64,000 nt of DNA from Scleropages formosus (Eukaryota > Chordata > Actinopteri > Osteoglossiformes > Osteoglossidae): assembly GCF_900964775.1 (NCBI RefSeq), contig NC_041814.1:32059174-32123173 (forward strand). Direction: 5' to 3'. The notes under the pieces were generated by a model. That model worked only from the letters and a program-made list of their open reading frames with translations. It was not told where the DNA came from and did not search any database. Positions within the stretch are counted from its first letter, which is position 1, and the number at the start of each line of letters is the position of its first letter. Shown one piece after another: positions 35,090 through 47,963 of the stretch. The position numbers and the translations under genes are program-made.

Positions 35090-38000
35090 GTTTGAAAGTT
35101 TCAGCTTCTAAAATAAAGTAGACGTTTGTATGCTCAGAAATTAATAACTCGGATCCTCCCGATTCACGGCCATTCATTTTTGTCCACCCTAGAGGACACG
35201 ACATTTTCAGCACGTCCCCCAAAGTGGACGTACTGTAACACTGTGTCCTATGACCCCTAACGCCAACACGGTGGGGCTTTAAACGACACCATGTTTTGGG
35301 GGTTGGGCCACAGCGTGCAGACGTCCCAGGAACGTATCCAAACACCTGTGCTTGCTGGGTCCCCAGAGGACGTGCAGGTACAGCTCGTAGACACCGGATG
35401 TCCCCGTCCCCACCAGTAGGTCAGCAACAGCACCCTTTGTAACGAGCCCTAGCAACAGTTTCTGGAGCCACTTTCCATGGCTCTGCCAGCGCGCTGCGCT
35501 AAGATGTTCTTCTCCGGTGTTTCCGACCCAAGGTTCTGAATCTGAGTTTCAACGCCCTGAGCACCACGGCGACGGCGGCGTACCTGTCGGTCCGAAACTT
35601 CGACGCGCGAGTGAACGTCCGGGGCAACCGCTGGAGATGCGACTGCGATCTGCGGACCGTGAAGAGGTGGATGGCCTTCGACCGGGACCGAGGGCGCCTT
35701 CCTTGGCAGCTGCTGTGCGAGGAGCCACCTCACCTGGCTGGGAGAGACTTGCTGCACCTGGATGAGGCGGAGCTCACCTGTGCCGTGACACACCGCAGCG
35801 CGACATTCTATCAGGAGGTGTCCACAGCCTCGGGCGCCGACGTGCTCCTGCCCTGCCACGTCCAGCAGCAGGGTAATGGATCACGTGACACTAGGACAAA
35901 GTGCATCTCCCCACCTTACGAGGGCAATGCGCTCATGGACCCTTCGTAAGGTGAACTGTCGTTACTCTTGGACCCAGTTTAGGACCAGTAGTACTGCTGG
36001 TTTACAAAAGTTAAGTTTTCATGACAAGAGTAACGTTTCAAATTGCTACATTGATTTAATTACTCTAATAATAATAATCCCGTCCGACCGTCCAGCTGTG
36101 CTCGCTTAGTTCTTTTGCGCCCATTGCATTTATCAGACGCTTTTCTTCAAAGCGACTTCCAATGAAATTTATGTAGTGTTATCAGTCCACATACCTTATT
36201 CACCGCAGTGAATTACACTGCTAGATACACTATTTACACTGGGTCACTCATCCATACATCAGTGGAACACACACACACACACACACACACTATAGGGGAA
36301 CCTGAACAGCATGCCTTTGGACTGTAGGAGGAAACCAGAGCACCCAGAGGAAACCCACGCAGACACAGGGAGAACATGCAAACTCTACACCCGCTGAGCG
36401 GGGTTCGAACCCACATCCTGTCGCACCACCCAGGCACTATGAGACATCAGCGCTACTCGCTGTGCCACCGTGCCCATTACGTACGGTACTTTTAAGAACT
36501 GCACGCTCACCTTTCAACGTTCATGAGTTCATTTGCCCTTAAACTAAAAAAGGACAAAGGGAACTTAAGAAAACAATACAACTGACTTCACGACTGGACA
36601 TGTGGGCCCTGTTTGACAGTCCAAACGGCGGTCGGTTACTGAGATCGACAGGCCAAAGAAGGTGTAACGCAGATCGACAAGCAAAACTTTAACAGAAAGG
36701 ATGACCACTTGATGGTTGTGGTCTTGTGCCGCTCAGCTGTCGCTAGACAAACAAAATCCAAATTCGGTCCTGGCAAACACAAAAAAAATTGCTTTGAAAG
36801 GCAAAGTTATTATGCAAAATTGGCTATAAATTCAAAGTCTCGTAACACGCATCTCAGGGCGGGACCGCGCGGTTCTCCACTACGTCCACCCAGGAACGAA
36901 AGATCTCGTGATGAAACAGACCAAGAGCGTAATTGTACATCAGGCATTAAAACAGTAGCAGTCGCTGAGACTCTTGGATTGACCAACTGAAATGTGCAAC
37001 TTGGCATAAGACCGAACGTGACGTTTGTCCACCTTGCAGGTCCTCTTCGCGTGTACTGGTGGACGCCCTCTGGTGTGACGCCGAGCAGCAACGGCCACGG
37101 CACCCTACTGATCCGCAGCATTCAGGTGCACGACGAAGGTCTGTACGCATGTGCTTCGTGGACCGGTAAGCTCCCAGTCTCCGTGTTCGATGTTCACGTC
37201 CAGGAGGATGTGGCAAGTGCACGTAGAAAAGCTCGAGACATCCACGCTGTTCCAAGGGACGCAGGGAAGACTCACTCAGAATTCGTCCTGGCTGTCTGTC
37301 TGTCGGTCTTCATCACCTTTGCCGGTGCCTTTATCCTCGGAGCCGCGACGAGACCACTCCTTAACGTTCTCTGGAGGACAATGTGTGCTCAGAGAAACTC
37401 TGGACGGGTTCCCAAGGCCTGTGAGAATGAGGGCTTTTCTGCAGAAGAATGTGGTACTCAGAAAGGGAGGACAAGTGAGACAGACAACGGGACATCAAGA
37501 AGCCATCATCCCACCGATGAGCCACACTATGTCACAATCTACACGGATTACACCAACCAGTGCGACGCTGGATCCATCGAGCTTGTCGAGGGTGACGCTG
37601 GACAGACCTATGAGAATGTCTCTGTAGAGAGGAGCGAGACAACAGAGTCCTCTTCAAAGGACGAAGATCTCCTGAGCCACAGCGAAGATGCTGGCGGCCC
37701 GGGGGAAGCCCAACTTTCGCAGCAGAGAGGTGATGACCAATCAGACCCCTCCGTGAGGAACATTCCAGAGACACTGCTCAATAGCAATGTCTGCAACATG
37801 GACACCAGCTACACCCCAGAAGCAGTCAAGCAGACAGAGGTGGAAGGGGTGAGCGGAGGAGTCCAGCGTTACGGTCACCATGACACCACTGAGCTCGTGA
37901 ACCCAAAACCCGACTCATTGCTATATTGTGCCTTCAAGGGGGAATTAGAAGCAGACTGGCCTGAAAAGGCTGCAGAACTACAAGATTCCCAGGTCACTGC

Positions 38001-39894
38001 TGAAATATGGGAGGTTTCTCCATCCCAGCACGTGGACCTCCCTGCTGCCTCAGCCATCGCACAAACGCAAATCCCTTTGAGTCTGAATCATGAAGGACGT
38101 GAGCAAGCTGGATTTTCCCCAGGTCATCTGACAGACTTGCAAGATCCAAACATTGACCTCGATTTGTGGAATGACAGTGGCGAGAGTTTTGAATTCAGCG
38201 ACTCATTCCAGGAAGATCCTTCAGAAGATAATTCAACCACTCAGCCAGACACAGACCGTTGGGCTCGAAGTCCATTTGAACCCAAGGAAAAGAATGATCT
38301 CAGAGAAGAGCAAGACGATGGTTTTAATGAAATGTCGTGCAAAGATCCATTCATCCAACATTCACATAGACTCAAGATGAGTTCTGTAGTTCAGCCTCAA
38401 AATTCCGACAGCCTGAGGGAATTCCATGAGTTCAGCAGCAATTTAAGTGTCAACGAAGACGAACACACACGTTGTCCTATGAGAACTAACCCTAAACTCG
38501 AACAAACAGATGTCAGACAAGGCTCTGAGCTTATAGATGAATCGGAAGGTAATTCAACCGCAGACCCTTGGAGTCCAAGTCCAGGTGAGCCATGGAAAAG
38601 GGATGATAGAGAAGAACAGGACGATGGTTTTAATTACCAGCTGTCCTTCGAAGATGCATTTATCCAAGATTCAAACAGATTCAAGACAGACTCTGTGGCT
38701 GAACCTCAAACATCTTACAGTTTCATTGAATGCCATGAGTCCAGCAGCAATTCAAATATTTTTGAGGATGAACCACCAGATTGCTCATTGACATCTGAAC
38801 TTAGAAATGAACCAGCAGGGTACACAGCGGGCTCTGAACTTACAGAACAATCAAGAGAATACTCCTTGAATTCTGACTTTAGAGATCAATCACCGGACAA
38901 CATCTTGTGCTCCTGCCTTCAAGAACCAGTAAAATTTACTTCTGAGGCAGTTGGACAAAAGTTCAATTTTGAAAAACCCTTTTACATTCATTCTTACTGC
39001 TCATCAAGCAGCACACATGTGGCATGGGCTCCATCTGATGATGTTCCAGTGCAGTCTGGGAGACATCTGGCTGAGGAGATGGGAGAAGCAAGCAAATGGG
39101 GACTTGCAGACAGCATCAGTGGAAGAGAAACATCAGCAGGAGATCATCCAGAGAGGTCAGCAAGTTATAGCTCAAAAGAACCAGAGCCCCTGGCTTGGTC
39201 CGACTCAGCTCTTCCATTCGAGTTTTCCACTGACTCTGAGGATGGACAATGGAGACCTATTGATCAGCCAACACAAAGGAGGTCCCCCATCCCTGCGACT
39301 CTTTCAGAGACGCATCTTGGAGAGGTGAACTCAGGACCACCCATAAAACCGAGGAGGAGTTTCTTTTCGGCCCAACAGCCTGTGGCTACAGACAAAACTC
39401 AACAAGAGGCTCTAGTAATGCCTCCTTCCTCCCCCTCCCTACAGGAGGTTGTGTGGGTCTCAAGGATGTCTCCGCAGGACTTGAGGACAGAGGGACTTTT
39501 CTTTCAGAGCAGTAGAATGACTGAGGTGTTTGACCATTCTGCCCACTCTTCTCTGGGCCAAGGAGCTGACAAAGGGTTGAGTGAAAGTGACAGCGCGACT
39601 AGGACTTCTCCACACCACCTCTCGTCCTGGAGGTCTGGAACTTCACTGCATACAGAAGCCCTGGATGACAGCAATCCCACCATGATGACAACAGACTTGG
39701 CCAAAGAGGCAGATGTTGAGCATTTGTCTGGAGATGAAGCAAGAACAGATGACCCTTACAGTGTCCAAGGACTTAGCCAGTGCCATGTGGACACAAGGAC
39801 AAATGACAAAGGACAAGATAAGTCAAACAAGAGTTTCCTTTCCTCTGGAACAAATTTCGTTGAAGTTGGGAAGAATGAAAGCAGCGAAGCCTGA
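33086..39894 (+). CDS. lrrc66: Leucine-rich repeat-containing protein 66, type I membrane protein
   Basis: Four coding exons: 33086-33491, 34617-34786, 35533-35872 and 37040-39894. Phases agree and give 1256 residues (about 880 in human). The order is: signal peptide (MGPSPGVVLFLLLLQGAPS); LRR N-cap (CSVPCLCRQGPRLNC); leucine-rich repeats (LHLSHNHIDAL, LYLQHNAISSV, LNLSFNALS); LRR C-cap (NRWRCDCDLRTVKRW); and an Ig-like domain spanning the exon 3/4 junction (VLLPCHV to DEGLYACASW). A membrane segment at about 387-409 (FVLAVCLSVFITFAGAF) follows, then an acidic, Ser-rich tail of about 840 residues made by one exon. Identity rests on architecture plus position between sgcb and dcun1d4. The tail holds YVTIYTDY and TYENV, possible SH2 sites (YENV fits pYxN), and a duplicated segment of about 107 residues. 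The function of the family is poorly known. Confidence 0.9.
34803..34854. repeat. (GT)n microsatellite after lrrc66 exon 2 donor
   Basis: Begins about 16 nt after the donor CTCCGG|GTAACG. It is followed by CGCGCGCTCGCGC. A (CA)n of about 48 bases lies further on at 35041-35088 in the same intron. Confidence 0.95.
36117..36475 (-). mobile_element. Fish SINE (family B, copy 3) in lrrc66 intron 3
   Basis: Minus-oriented copy with GACGCTTTTCTTCAAAGCGA, TTACACTGCTAGATACACTA, an internal (CA)n at 36268-36291 and GGGGTTCGAACCCACATCC. Short flanks GCCCATT (about 36118 and 36471) may be a target duplication. Confidence 0.78.
36480..37039. other. Rest of lrrc66 intron 3
   Basis: AT-richer unique-looking sequence with an A-run at about 36780. 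No gene or recognisable element is seen. The intron ends in CACCTTGCAG before exon 4. Confidence 0.5.
38226..38850 (+). repeat. lrrc66: Tandem duplication inside the lrrc66 cytoplasmic-tail exon
   Basis: Two coding segments of about 320 bp follow each other (from about 38226 and from about 38547). Each starts with an NST sequon-like motif, then a W-x-x-SP block and an REEQDDGFN core. Next come DPFIQHSHRLK or DAFIQDSNRFK, VVQPQNSDS or VAEPQTSYS, and an FHEFSSN or CHESSSN stretch. Protein identity is about half, so the duplication is old but the units stay alignable and in frame. Confidence 0.85.
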
Positions 39895-42774
39895 AGACCT
39901 CAGTCTCACCACCTCATTTTGTCAACTTTCAGAGTGGCTCTTCCACAGTTTGTGTCCCTCCCACTGAGAAATCCTGAGAGAAAATTTTGTTAAACCTCAT
40001 AATACTGATGCACATTTGATATTACAAATCCCAAATCCTCACTTTGAGATAGAAATTATGCATTTGCCCATGAAACCTGTTGTGCAATTCAAATTACACA
40101 TTGTAATTATATTTCAAATACCTGCCATAGCTTCTCTCGAGCTTCTCATGGCACGATTCTGCGTCCCCCCCCCCCCCCCCCCCTCCCCTCCCCCCCCTCC
40201 CCCCCCTTCCAGAGGGCTGCTTACTTATCACATTTACAGCAGAACATTAAGGATGGAAGTGCCTCTCCTTTCCACTGGGCTGTATGCAAGAAATCGGCAA
40301 AGAGCACCCCCTACCACCACAGCAGGTAGCTCAGCACTTACCACTGCTTCAGAAACCCAGGTTCAAATCCCACCTTCAGCTGCAGTACCCTTGAGCAACA
40401 CAATTAAGAACTACTCAAGTAAAATTAATAAAGGGATAAATAATGATATGGAGCTAAACATTTTAAAAAGCAAAGCAAAGCATCAAATGAAATGCACATT
40501 TCAAACAGCCCACACAATAATAAACCCACAAAAGACATCTGTTTGGTAAAGACTTTTATCTGGAGATTAGTTACAGAGGAAACAGACACATTCGTACGTT
40601 GACACAGTCAGAAGAGGGATATCACCAAGGCTAAGCGTACAGTCACTGACAGACAAGGACCGATTTGAGACGCGGTTGTGGATCCCACTGGCGTCCCCCC
40701 CCCAGAGCTTGGAACACCGAGGAAGACTCCCCCCCAACCACCTGTATTCAAGGGGAAGTTTAGTCCAGTCTGGCACAGGTGGTGCTGCCGAGAGCACACA
40801 CTCTTAGCTAGCAGGCAGCGCCGGACTACAACTCCCATGAGCACCTGGGCCAAATACCTCCACCTCGGGGCCTGGAGTCAGTATCACTAAGCCAGGGAGT
40901 TTGCTGTGCATCAGGAGCACCAGTTTACACACATCTCATTTTCAAAGCATTAAAACAGAAAATCAGGGTATTCCATAAAGCTCATAATGCAAGTTTCCAC
41001 ATGATACAGAGAAGTTCTCCCACCCTCCAGGTAGGTCTTGAGCAGAATAAACACACACCTTGTACACCGTTCACTTTCCAAGCCACAGTCTGAACACAAT
41101 GGGACCTGCGAGTGCAAGGAGCAAATTGGAGGCAGTTAAAGGTTTCAAATAGTGTGGCAATGCATGCTGGGAGTAACCAACCAGAAACTTCAGGGCTTCT
41201 GCTAAGCTTCAGTCTTTCAGTCCTTTCCACCCCAACGCCCTCGAGAAACTATGCAGCTGCCCGGCAGCAGCAGTTCTCTGTCTCAGCTGTGGAGACCCCA
41301 TAGGTAAGATGGGCTGTAACCCAACAAACATCCTGACCGATGAGGCTGTATCACAGGACTGACTTGGACTGCGCGTCGACTACAAGGTACAGGTCCTGTA
41401 AAGGGTGTAAATTTTACACATATTCCCTTAATTTGGCTCTTTTTTCACCTGCAAGCAGTACAGTAAGATTCATATTTCTCTAAGCAAAAATGAAAACTAA
41501 TATTTTCCATAATTTAAAGGGGAACAAATAAAACGGAACAAGATGAGAAACATGGCTTCCCAAAAAGTCCCAGAGAAGTGCAGGAAGCGTACGGTCACAG
41601 TATGATGAGCATCACGACGAGTCCCTGGAAAGCAGCGCTAGGAACTGCTGTCCAACCCCATGTGCCTGTTCTGCTGCCTGCTTCTGCTGACAACCTCAGT
41701 AACTCAATAAAAGCAGATTATGACCACTGACCGTGTGGTCCACAGTCCGGGGAAAGGCCATGCCGTGGTTCCTGCTGGCAGCCACCTCAAGGTCATCTCA
41801 GTGCCAACACCAGTTTCATACAAGTGTGTGTGTGAGCGAAAGAGATGGGGAGGAGACTGGCACCCATGGGGGTACTGGCTTTGGCACGGTGCTGAAGAAC
41901 TCGTCCACTGCACACATGTCCAGTCAAACTCAGCCCCCTCCTGAAACAGGAATCAGTTCATCACAGGGACTGATCTCTACCACCCAGTTTGACCAAAGAC
42001 AACACAGCAAATCTCCATCCTGCTAACAGTCAGAGGTCAACAGCCAGAGAGGGTCGTGCACAGGTCGTGACCTACCTACTGTGTCAGCGGTGCAGGAGTC
42101 ACCCATGCCTACACACGCCGAAGATCCCAGAGGGACACAAACCCAACCAGCACCTGCTGGCCACTGTGCAGTTGTTGGGGTACGAGAATTGTTGGAGAAA
42201 ATGAGGTCACGACACAGATCCCTGCAGCAGGTCTGTGGGTTGAATGCATTTCATCCCAGACCAAGCTTCAAGGGGTTGCTCTCCCTCTCCATATGACACA
42301 TTGATTGATTAAGCCTCAATCTCACACCCACCTGGGTGGCTTTCAATCGCACCTGTAGCCAACGAGACAGTGACCTGGTGTGTTAGTAAGCTCTCGCTCT
42401 GTGAAAATACTGGAGGGACTAAAAATACTGAGGGAGCAGGTGCAGAGAGCTCAGAGTTATAGCCTTTTTACCTCATTTCTGTGGAAATCTGGGTTTTTTT
42501 TAAAAAAAAAAAAAAAAAAAACCCACAAAGTGACATTAAAACTGTTCTTCCCCCTCCAAACAAACCGACCATCTGCAAGTCACACAGAAGCACACAACAC
42601 GGTACATGTGTCACAGTGGGCACAGGAGAGTCCCACACCTACAATGCATGGCAGGACAAGGGACGGGAGTGTGCGTGCGTGTGTGTGGGGGGCTTTGGGG
42701 TGAGGTGTGCAGGGCCGTCCTTCTCCGTCCGTGTGTCTGTCCTGTTCTCCCGCTGTAGGTCCGCTCCTCGGCTG
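39895..42774. other. Tail-to-tail interval between lrrc66 and dcun1d4
   Basis: Contains both 3' UTRs and repeats: a C-rich tract at about 40164-40210, a family C SINE (+) at about 40318-40460, and AATAAA at 40519-40524, a possible lrrc66 poly(A) signal. A T8-A19 run at about 42493-42521 can fold as a hairpin. 40560-42480 looks unique with no supportable exon. A clear minus-strand AATAAA for dcun1d4 was not found. Confidence 0.5.
40318..40460 (+). mobile_element. tRNA-derived SINE (family C copy)
   Basis: GGTAGCTCAGCACTTACCAC head, B-box-like GGTTCAAATCCCACC, then CAGTACCCTTGAGCAACAC and AAAGGGATAAATAATGA. It is a plausible tRNA-derived head plus body, diverged, in the lrrc66 3' flank. Confidence 0.72.
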
Positions 42775-45700
42775 CTACGACATCTGCCGCTCCTTGTACC
42801 ACTCGACAAACTCGTCCAGCAGCACCGGCCCTGGTGGGGGAGGGGTAGCATGCCGCATGAGGGATTCTCATGAGAGGTGTGCGTGTGCATGCCATACTTA
42901 CAAGCGCCATCCTCGTCATAGTTGCTGAGGTCCAGGCTGATGGTTCTGCTGAACTCCAGCACGTTGCACCACTGGTCCTTGTTAATAACCTTGTACTTCG
43001 ATTGCTGCACAACAGAAGGTCGAGAAGTGGGTCAAAAGGTCAGGGAGGTCAAATGGCGAGGGCCCCAACAACCCATGTGCTGTGGTGCGCCCAGTACCTC
43101 CAGGAAGTGGTTGAACACTGGGAAGAGCGGCCACGTCTTCCCGAGGAGCAGTCCCAGCATGCACCTGGCCGTGTTCAGGTCTAGACTCCGCTGGTCTTTC
43201 TCCTGCACATTTTCAGTGTGCCACAGTGAGAACTTTGTAGAACACTATGCACCACAGAGGCAGAGTGATATGACATTAACGTACATGTGAAATCGCTCAT
43301 GAGTGGCCAAAGAGAGGTTCACATATGGAGCACATGAACGTTTGGGCCGTAGCCACGCAGTCCACCTTCTGCGGGCGTGGCCGACACAGACGAGGAAAGG
43401 AACAGGATGCAAGGTCCGGGCCAATTCCCACCTCACACACCTACCCTGGCAAAGTCAAAGGCGTATCTGTAGATGAGCTTGAAGTTGGTGGCCTCATTGA
43501 GCACAGACCTCAGGTAATCGAGGGAGTTCCGCAACTTCTCCGTGGAGTCGCACCTGGAGCAGGAAGCAACAGAGTCCTCCATTACTCCACACGCCATTAC
43601 TTTGTGCTGTTGGTCTACACGTTTCTCATGCGTTTTCTTTCCGTTACATTGGTCCAGAGCAGAAGGGTCATGTCTAGGAGGGAGCGCTCTGCAGAAAATC
43701 TCTATCAAACCTGTCTTCATGTCTCAGGCAGCGAGTCTTCAAAGAAGCAGGATTCACCAGCAACAATACCAGGTGAACGTCGAGCACCAAGCGACTCCAG
43801 CTGAGAGCAACACTACCTTCCGGCCACAAGGACTTACTGCAGGTCGCTCATGCCTTTCAGCCACTCCTGCAGTGTGAAGTAGCCCATGCTCTGGGCATCC
43901 AGCTTCCAGGCCAGAACCAGCATCACAACCTGCACACAGTGTGCACACACACAGGTGTGGTCAGCGTGTCGCATGTGCACACCCAAAACCTGACAAGATC
44001 ACTTTGATGACCCAAAACATTTATTTTATTAGCTTTTGTTAGTTTTAAGAAACATTGAGGCTAAAATTTACTTTGAAATGACTCAAAACAACAAATAAGA
44101 GATGTGCCTTGCTCGCTCTGCACACACCACAGAGCTGTGCTCCTGCTGTGTATCAGGCAGCACACAAGTGTAACGGAGGATGATGTGGAGAATGTATTAA
44201 AAGGCATTTCTGCTAAAACACAGACTGCTTCTCTCGTTTACCACTGAGGGCAAATGCGATTAGCAGCAGTACCTCTATTTGCCGGCTGGTTTCTGTGAAA
44301 CTCTAGGATACAGCAGTAAGAAACAACACGCGGACTCAACGCAGCCCAGGGAGCTGCTCTTTCCCCACCCCCCACAGCCACTCCCACTGTTTGAGTGGGC
44401 TTTCCTGTCCTCCTATCCACTAATGGCAACAAACAGAAGCACAGCCCATTTTCACTGCCTCACAGAACTATTTTAGAAAATACAAGTGGTGTGGAAAAGG
44501 CAACATACTGGGAAACATTTGAACCTTTGAAAATTGTTAACAGATGTCTAACAAGGTACGAGTGTATTCGCCCATGTACAGTACAAGTCAAATGTTTGAG
44601 CACACAAGTCTAGCCACCATTACAGCTCACGCTTTACGGCGCCCTCTTCTGGTCTGAAGAGCCACACACTTCACACTCACATTCTCGGGCTCCACACCGA
44701 TGTCCTCACAGAACTTCTCCATGCCCTCTGGTCCAACCACATCATCACAGCCTGTGGCAGAGGCAACTGCAGGTCAGTGCTTTCATCTCAGTGATGTCAA
44801 AGTCTTCTATGTGTGTGTACATTTAAAATGTATTCATTCAGCAGAGGCTTTTCTCCAAAGCAACATACATCTCAGATGTAAATCTACGTGCAGGTTTGCA
44901 CAGCATGCGTGTTTCACATGGAGCAGACTTGACTGGATTTGAACACATAGAGAGTATTTATTTGTTTTCACCTTGAGGAAGGGCTGCATTCTGGACTGAC
45001 ACTTCCGAACACACACTGGGGAGCAGAAGGAACTCCTCACCTGCATACTCGTAGAACCACTCAAGGCATCTCTTAGTGGAAAAGACATCGTCGCTCTTGA
45101 CCCGTGATGTTTCCTGTTTCCTGTACACACTTCATTTGAAAAAGGCATTTTAGCTCTTGCTCTCCAGTACATTTATTCGTCAACACTTTTCTCCAGAGTG
45201 ATGTACAACTAAGCGAATTCAAAAGTATCAGTGACCGACAGATAGACACACAGACGTGAGGTTCTCCAAGAACACGAGCTTCGCCCAGTAGCGCACAGCA
45301 CAGCATCAGCTGCGCACAGAGTGCAGCTAACAAACTTTGAGCAACGGGCCAACCCTCTCAGACCCAATTAAGGTCATAAGTATAGCAATACCCTCCTATA
45401 ATGCACCATGTCACTCATACTTGCTGCATGCATCCCTCTGCTGCTCCTTCCATGGAACTGGACAATTCAGTGAGAGCAGCCCCTTCTGAACGGTGCTGTG
45501 AGGCAGGATCGAAAGAGCACTTCGATTAACCCTAACACCACGACCATATCTGCTGTAGGTGCAGCTGCCTCTCTGACTGCTATATGATTGGTTGGTTACT
45601 GTAATTGTTCTGGGTGCTGCTGATTTTTTGAGTACTGACCGGCCAGGTACGAACTGTCCTCTGGGACATCCTACTTTTGTGAATTCTGATTGGTTGGTTG

Positions 45701-47963
45701 GTTGGTTGGTTACCGTGCCTGTTATAGGTGCAGCGAGGTGTGGGACAAGGACAGTTCAATGAACGTACCCATCATGGCGACTCTTTTTGACATACAGTTC
45801 GTCTCCTGCTGTTGGTCTCCTCTTTTTCCTGGGCGGCATAGCTCTGGAGCAGCACGCTGGGGTTGGGGGGCCAACGTATAAAGATCAAAACGGACAAAGA
45901 CGTGCACACACATGCACACACTCAGGAAAGCTGCAGTACCTGTGGAGTGGGTGTCCTGGCTAACGTCCTCAGTCAGGTTCTGCAGAGAAAAACACCACCG
46001 GTCATCAGTGTATGAGAAACCAGGACAGAGACAGAGCAGCGGATATCTCCTGGAACAGCAGGGCAGGAAAACTGCCTCGTCCCGACACTCCCTTCCAGAG
46101 CAAAGGAGAGCAACCAACAATGAACCTGGCCCCCACGTGGGACAAAACCCTTCCGGTTCAGGAACTGTGCTCTGACCGCCAGCCTGCAGCCCGCATCCCC
46201 TTCCTCTCTGCTCTGACTCCCAGCACCTCTATAGGACACTACAGTAGGTAAATGCCCGAGGTGGAAGCGCAGCAATGCGGAGGCCTTACCAGTCTGTTGA
46301 GAGTGTGGTAGATCTTGTGTATGCTGGCCAGAGTTGACAGATGGGAGTTCAGCTGAAAGTCTGCACACAAGAGGAAAGTCTGCAGTGAGACACACACAGA
46401 TGAGCAGCAGCACCCATCCTGGTTCACCGCACCGTTCATTTGGCAACACGACAGCTTCCCGGCTCAGGTTCTGAAAAGGTCTCAAACCCAGCGCCATCCG
46501 TTACCCCTCTCAACAGGCCACATTTTTTCTACTGGGCAGCACAGCGATGCAGTTGGTGCCAAAACACTCAGGATGTGGGTTCAAATCTGAAACTGACTCT
46601 ACTCAAATAGAACCCCCTGTCCCAAGGGCAAGTGATTCAGGTGACCTGGGGACCTCATCATGCATCAACTTGTCAATGTATCCCAGCAGGACATACCCAG
46701 CCTTACACGCTAGGGTTGCTCCTACTGCAACTGGATTAGCAGGTAAATGGCAAAATATTTTTAAAAAATTGTTTTAACAAAATTCAGTCTGAACCATAAG
46801 AACTCTAATAATTCAGTTACAAAGGTTTCCCTTCTACAACAGTCAGGGTGAACCATGGCAACAGCAGGGGCACTGATGGGGGAACATTGACATGGGACAT
46901 ACTGGCAGGCACACACGCGCACAGGGCCAATTTAAAATCACCACCAGGTAGCCAGATGAACGAACCACCTCTTCAGGGACAAAATGACACTGGGCCGTGG
47001 GAAAAGGATGCAAGGCTGTTTATGTGTATTGTCACAATGTCAACAGGCACAAGCTGCATTTGTAACATTAACTCTTTGTAATGGGTGTCACCAGCACAGC
47101 AGCTCCAACAACACTGGGACAACTTGCAGCGACTTTCCAAAGTACCGAAAGAGCGCGGAACTCTGGGATTTGTAGTCCGCGCAGGGACTGAATTCCGCCC
47201 CTTTCCAACAGGACACGATTAAAAAGAACTACAACTCCCAGTGCTGTACAGCAACGACATTATATTCCACAGCCATCTCCCGATACTCACCCCCGCCGAC
47301 AAAACGCAATCTAAATTGTTGCACAACGCTGTTATATTACTCGGTGTCCCTCATATCTTGGTCATATGGTCTGTGGGCTCGATACAGATGTTGCGTTCAG
47401 CGCCGTGTCATGTTTCTGTCTCTTCTCCGACGTTTGTACTGTACTCGAACTGCGTCACAATTTTTCGTCTACCTTTTTTCCGTTGTTTCTCCCCGAAAAC
47501 GGCCCTCTTTGCGCCGTGAAGCCCCCGAGGCGGCCGGGCGAGCGCTCCGTGCTGGTCGGGTTTGTGTAGAAATCTGGCAAAAACTTGAAAAAGCCCCTTT
47601 CGCTCGCTTTTGTTTTGGGCAGAAACGCAGGTCAGTCACTCAGTCAGCCAGTGTGTGTGTGTGTGTGTGTGTGTGTGAACGCGCCTCAGCCCCCATCGCA
47701 CAGAGCCGAGCTGCTACTCCCTGGCTGTGTGTCGGGCTTTCATTTCGTGTTCGAGCGCTCAGGTATAGTGCCAGAGGCCGAAAGGTCCAGAGAGAAAGAA
47801 GAAGCAGCAGAGAGTTTGACTCAGTCAGTCTCTCACAGCCCTCATTCCACCACAATACAATAGTTCTCCACGGCCACGCAACACAATGCGACACATTTCA
47901 ACGGCTCTGTGCGTCAATGTGCATTCGTGGACACGACTGCTTACCTGCTGCATCTGAGTGCAT
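42775..47963 (-). CDS. dcun1d4: DCN1-like protein 4, cullin neddylation co-E3
   Basis: Promotes NEDD8 transfer from UBC12/UBE2F to cullins. Eleven minus-strand exons: 47945-47963, 46290-46360, 45940-45979, 45769-45841, 45041-45120, 44681-44751, 43838-43929, 43445-43553, 43098-43202, 42902-43004 and 42775-42830. They give 272 residues (292 in human). The start MHSDAA on a 19-base exon equals the human start, followed by [20 protein letters not shown], a basic MPPRKKRRP nuclear-type segment and the PONY domain ([10 protein letters not shown] to [11 protein letters not shown]). The cullin-binding Asp-Ala-Asp patch known in DCN1 proteins is present (KDQW, GAWP, LLDEF). The acceptor before MPPRKK (GCTCCAGAG|CT) is weak and was chosen for phase. 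A human segment rich in Ser/Cys before it has no counterpart here. Confidence 0.93.

Noticed and set aside
42481-42525. Poly(A) tract as the mark of a processed pseudogene
   Set aside because: It is preceded by a T-run forming a hairpin, not by any gene-like sequence.
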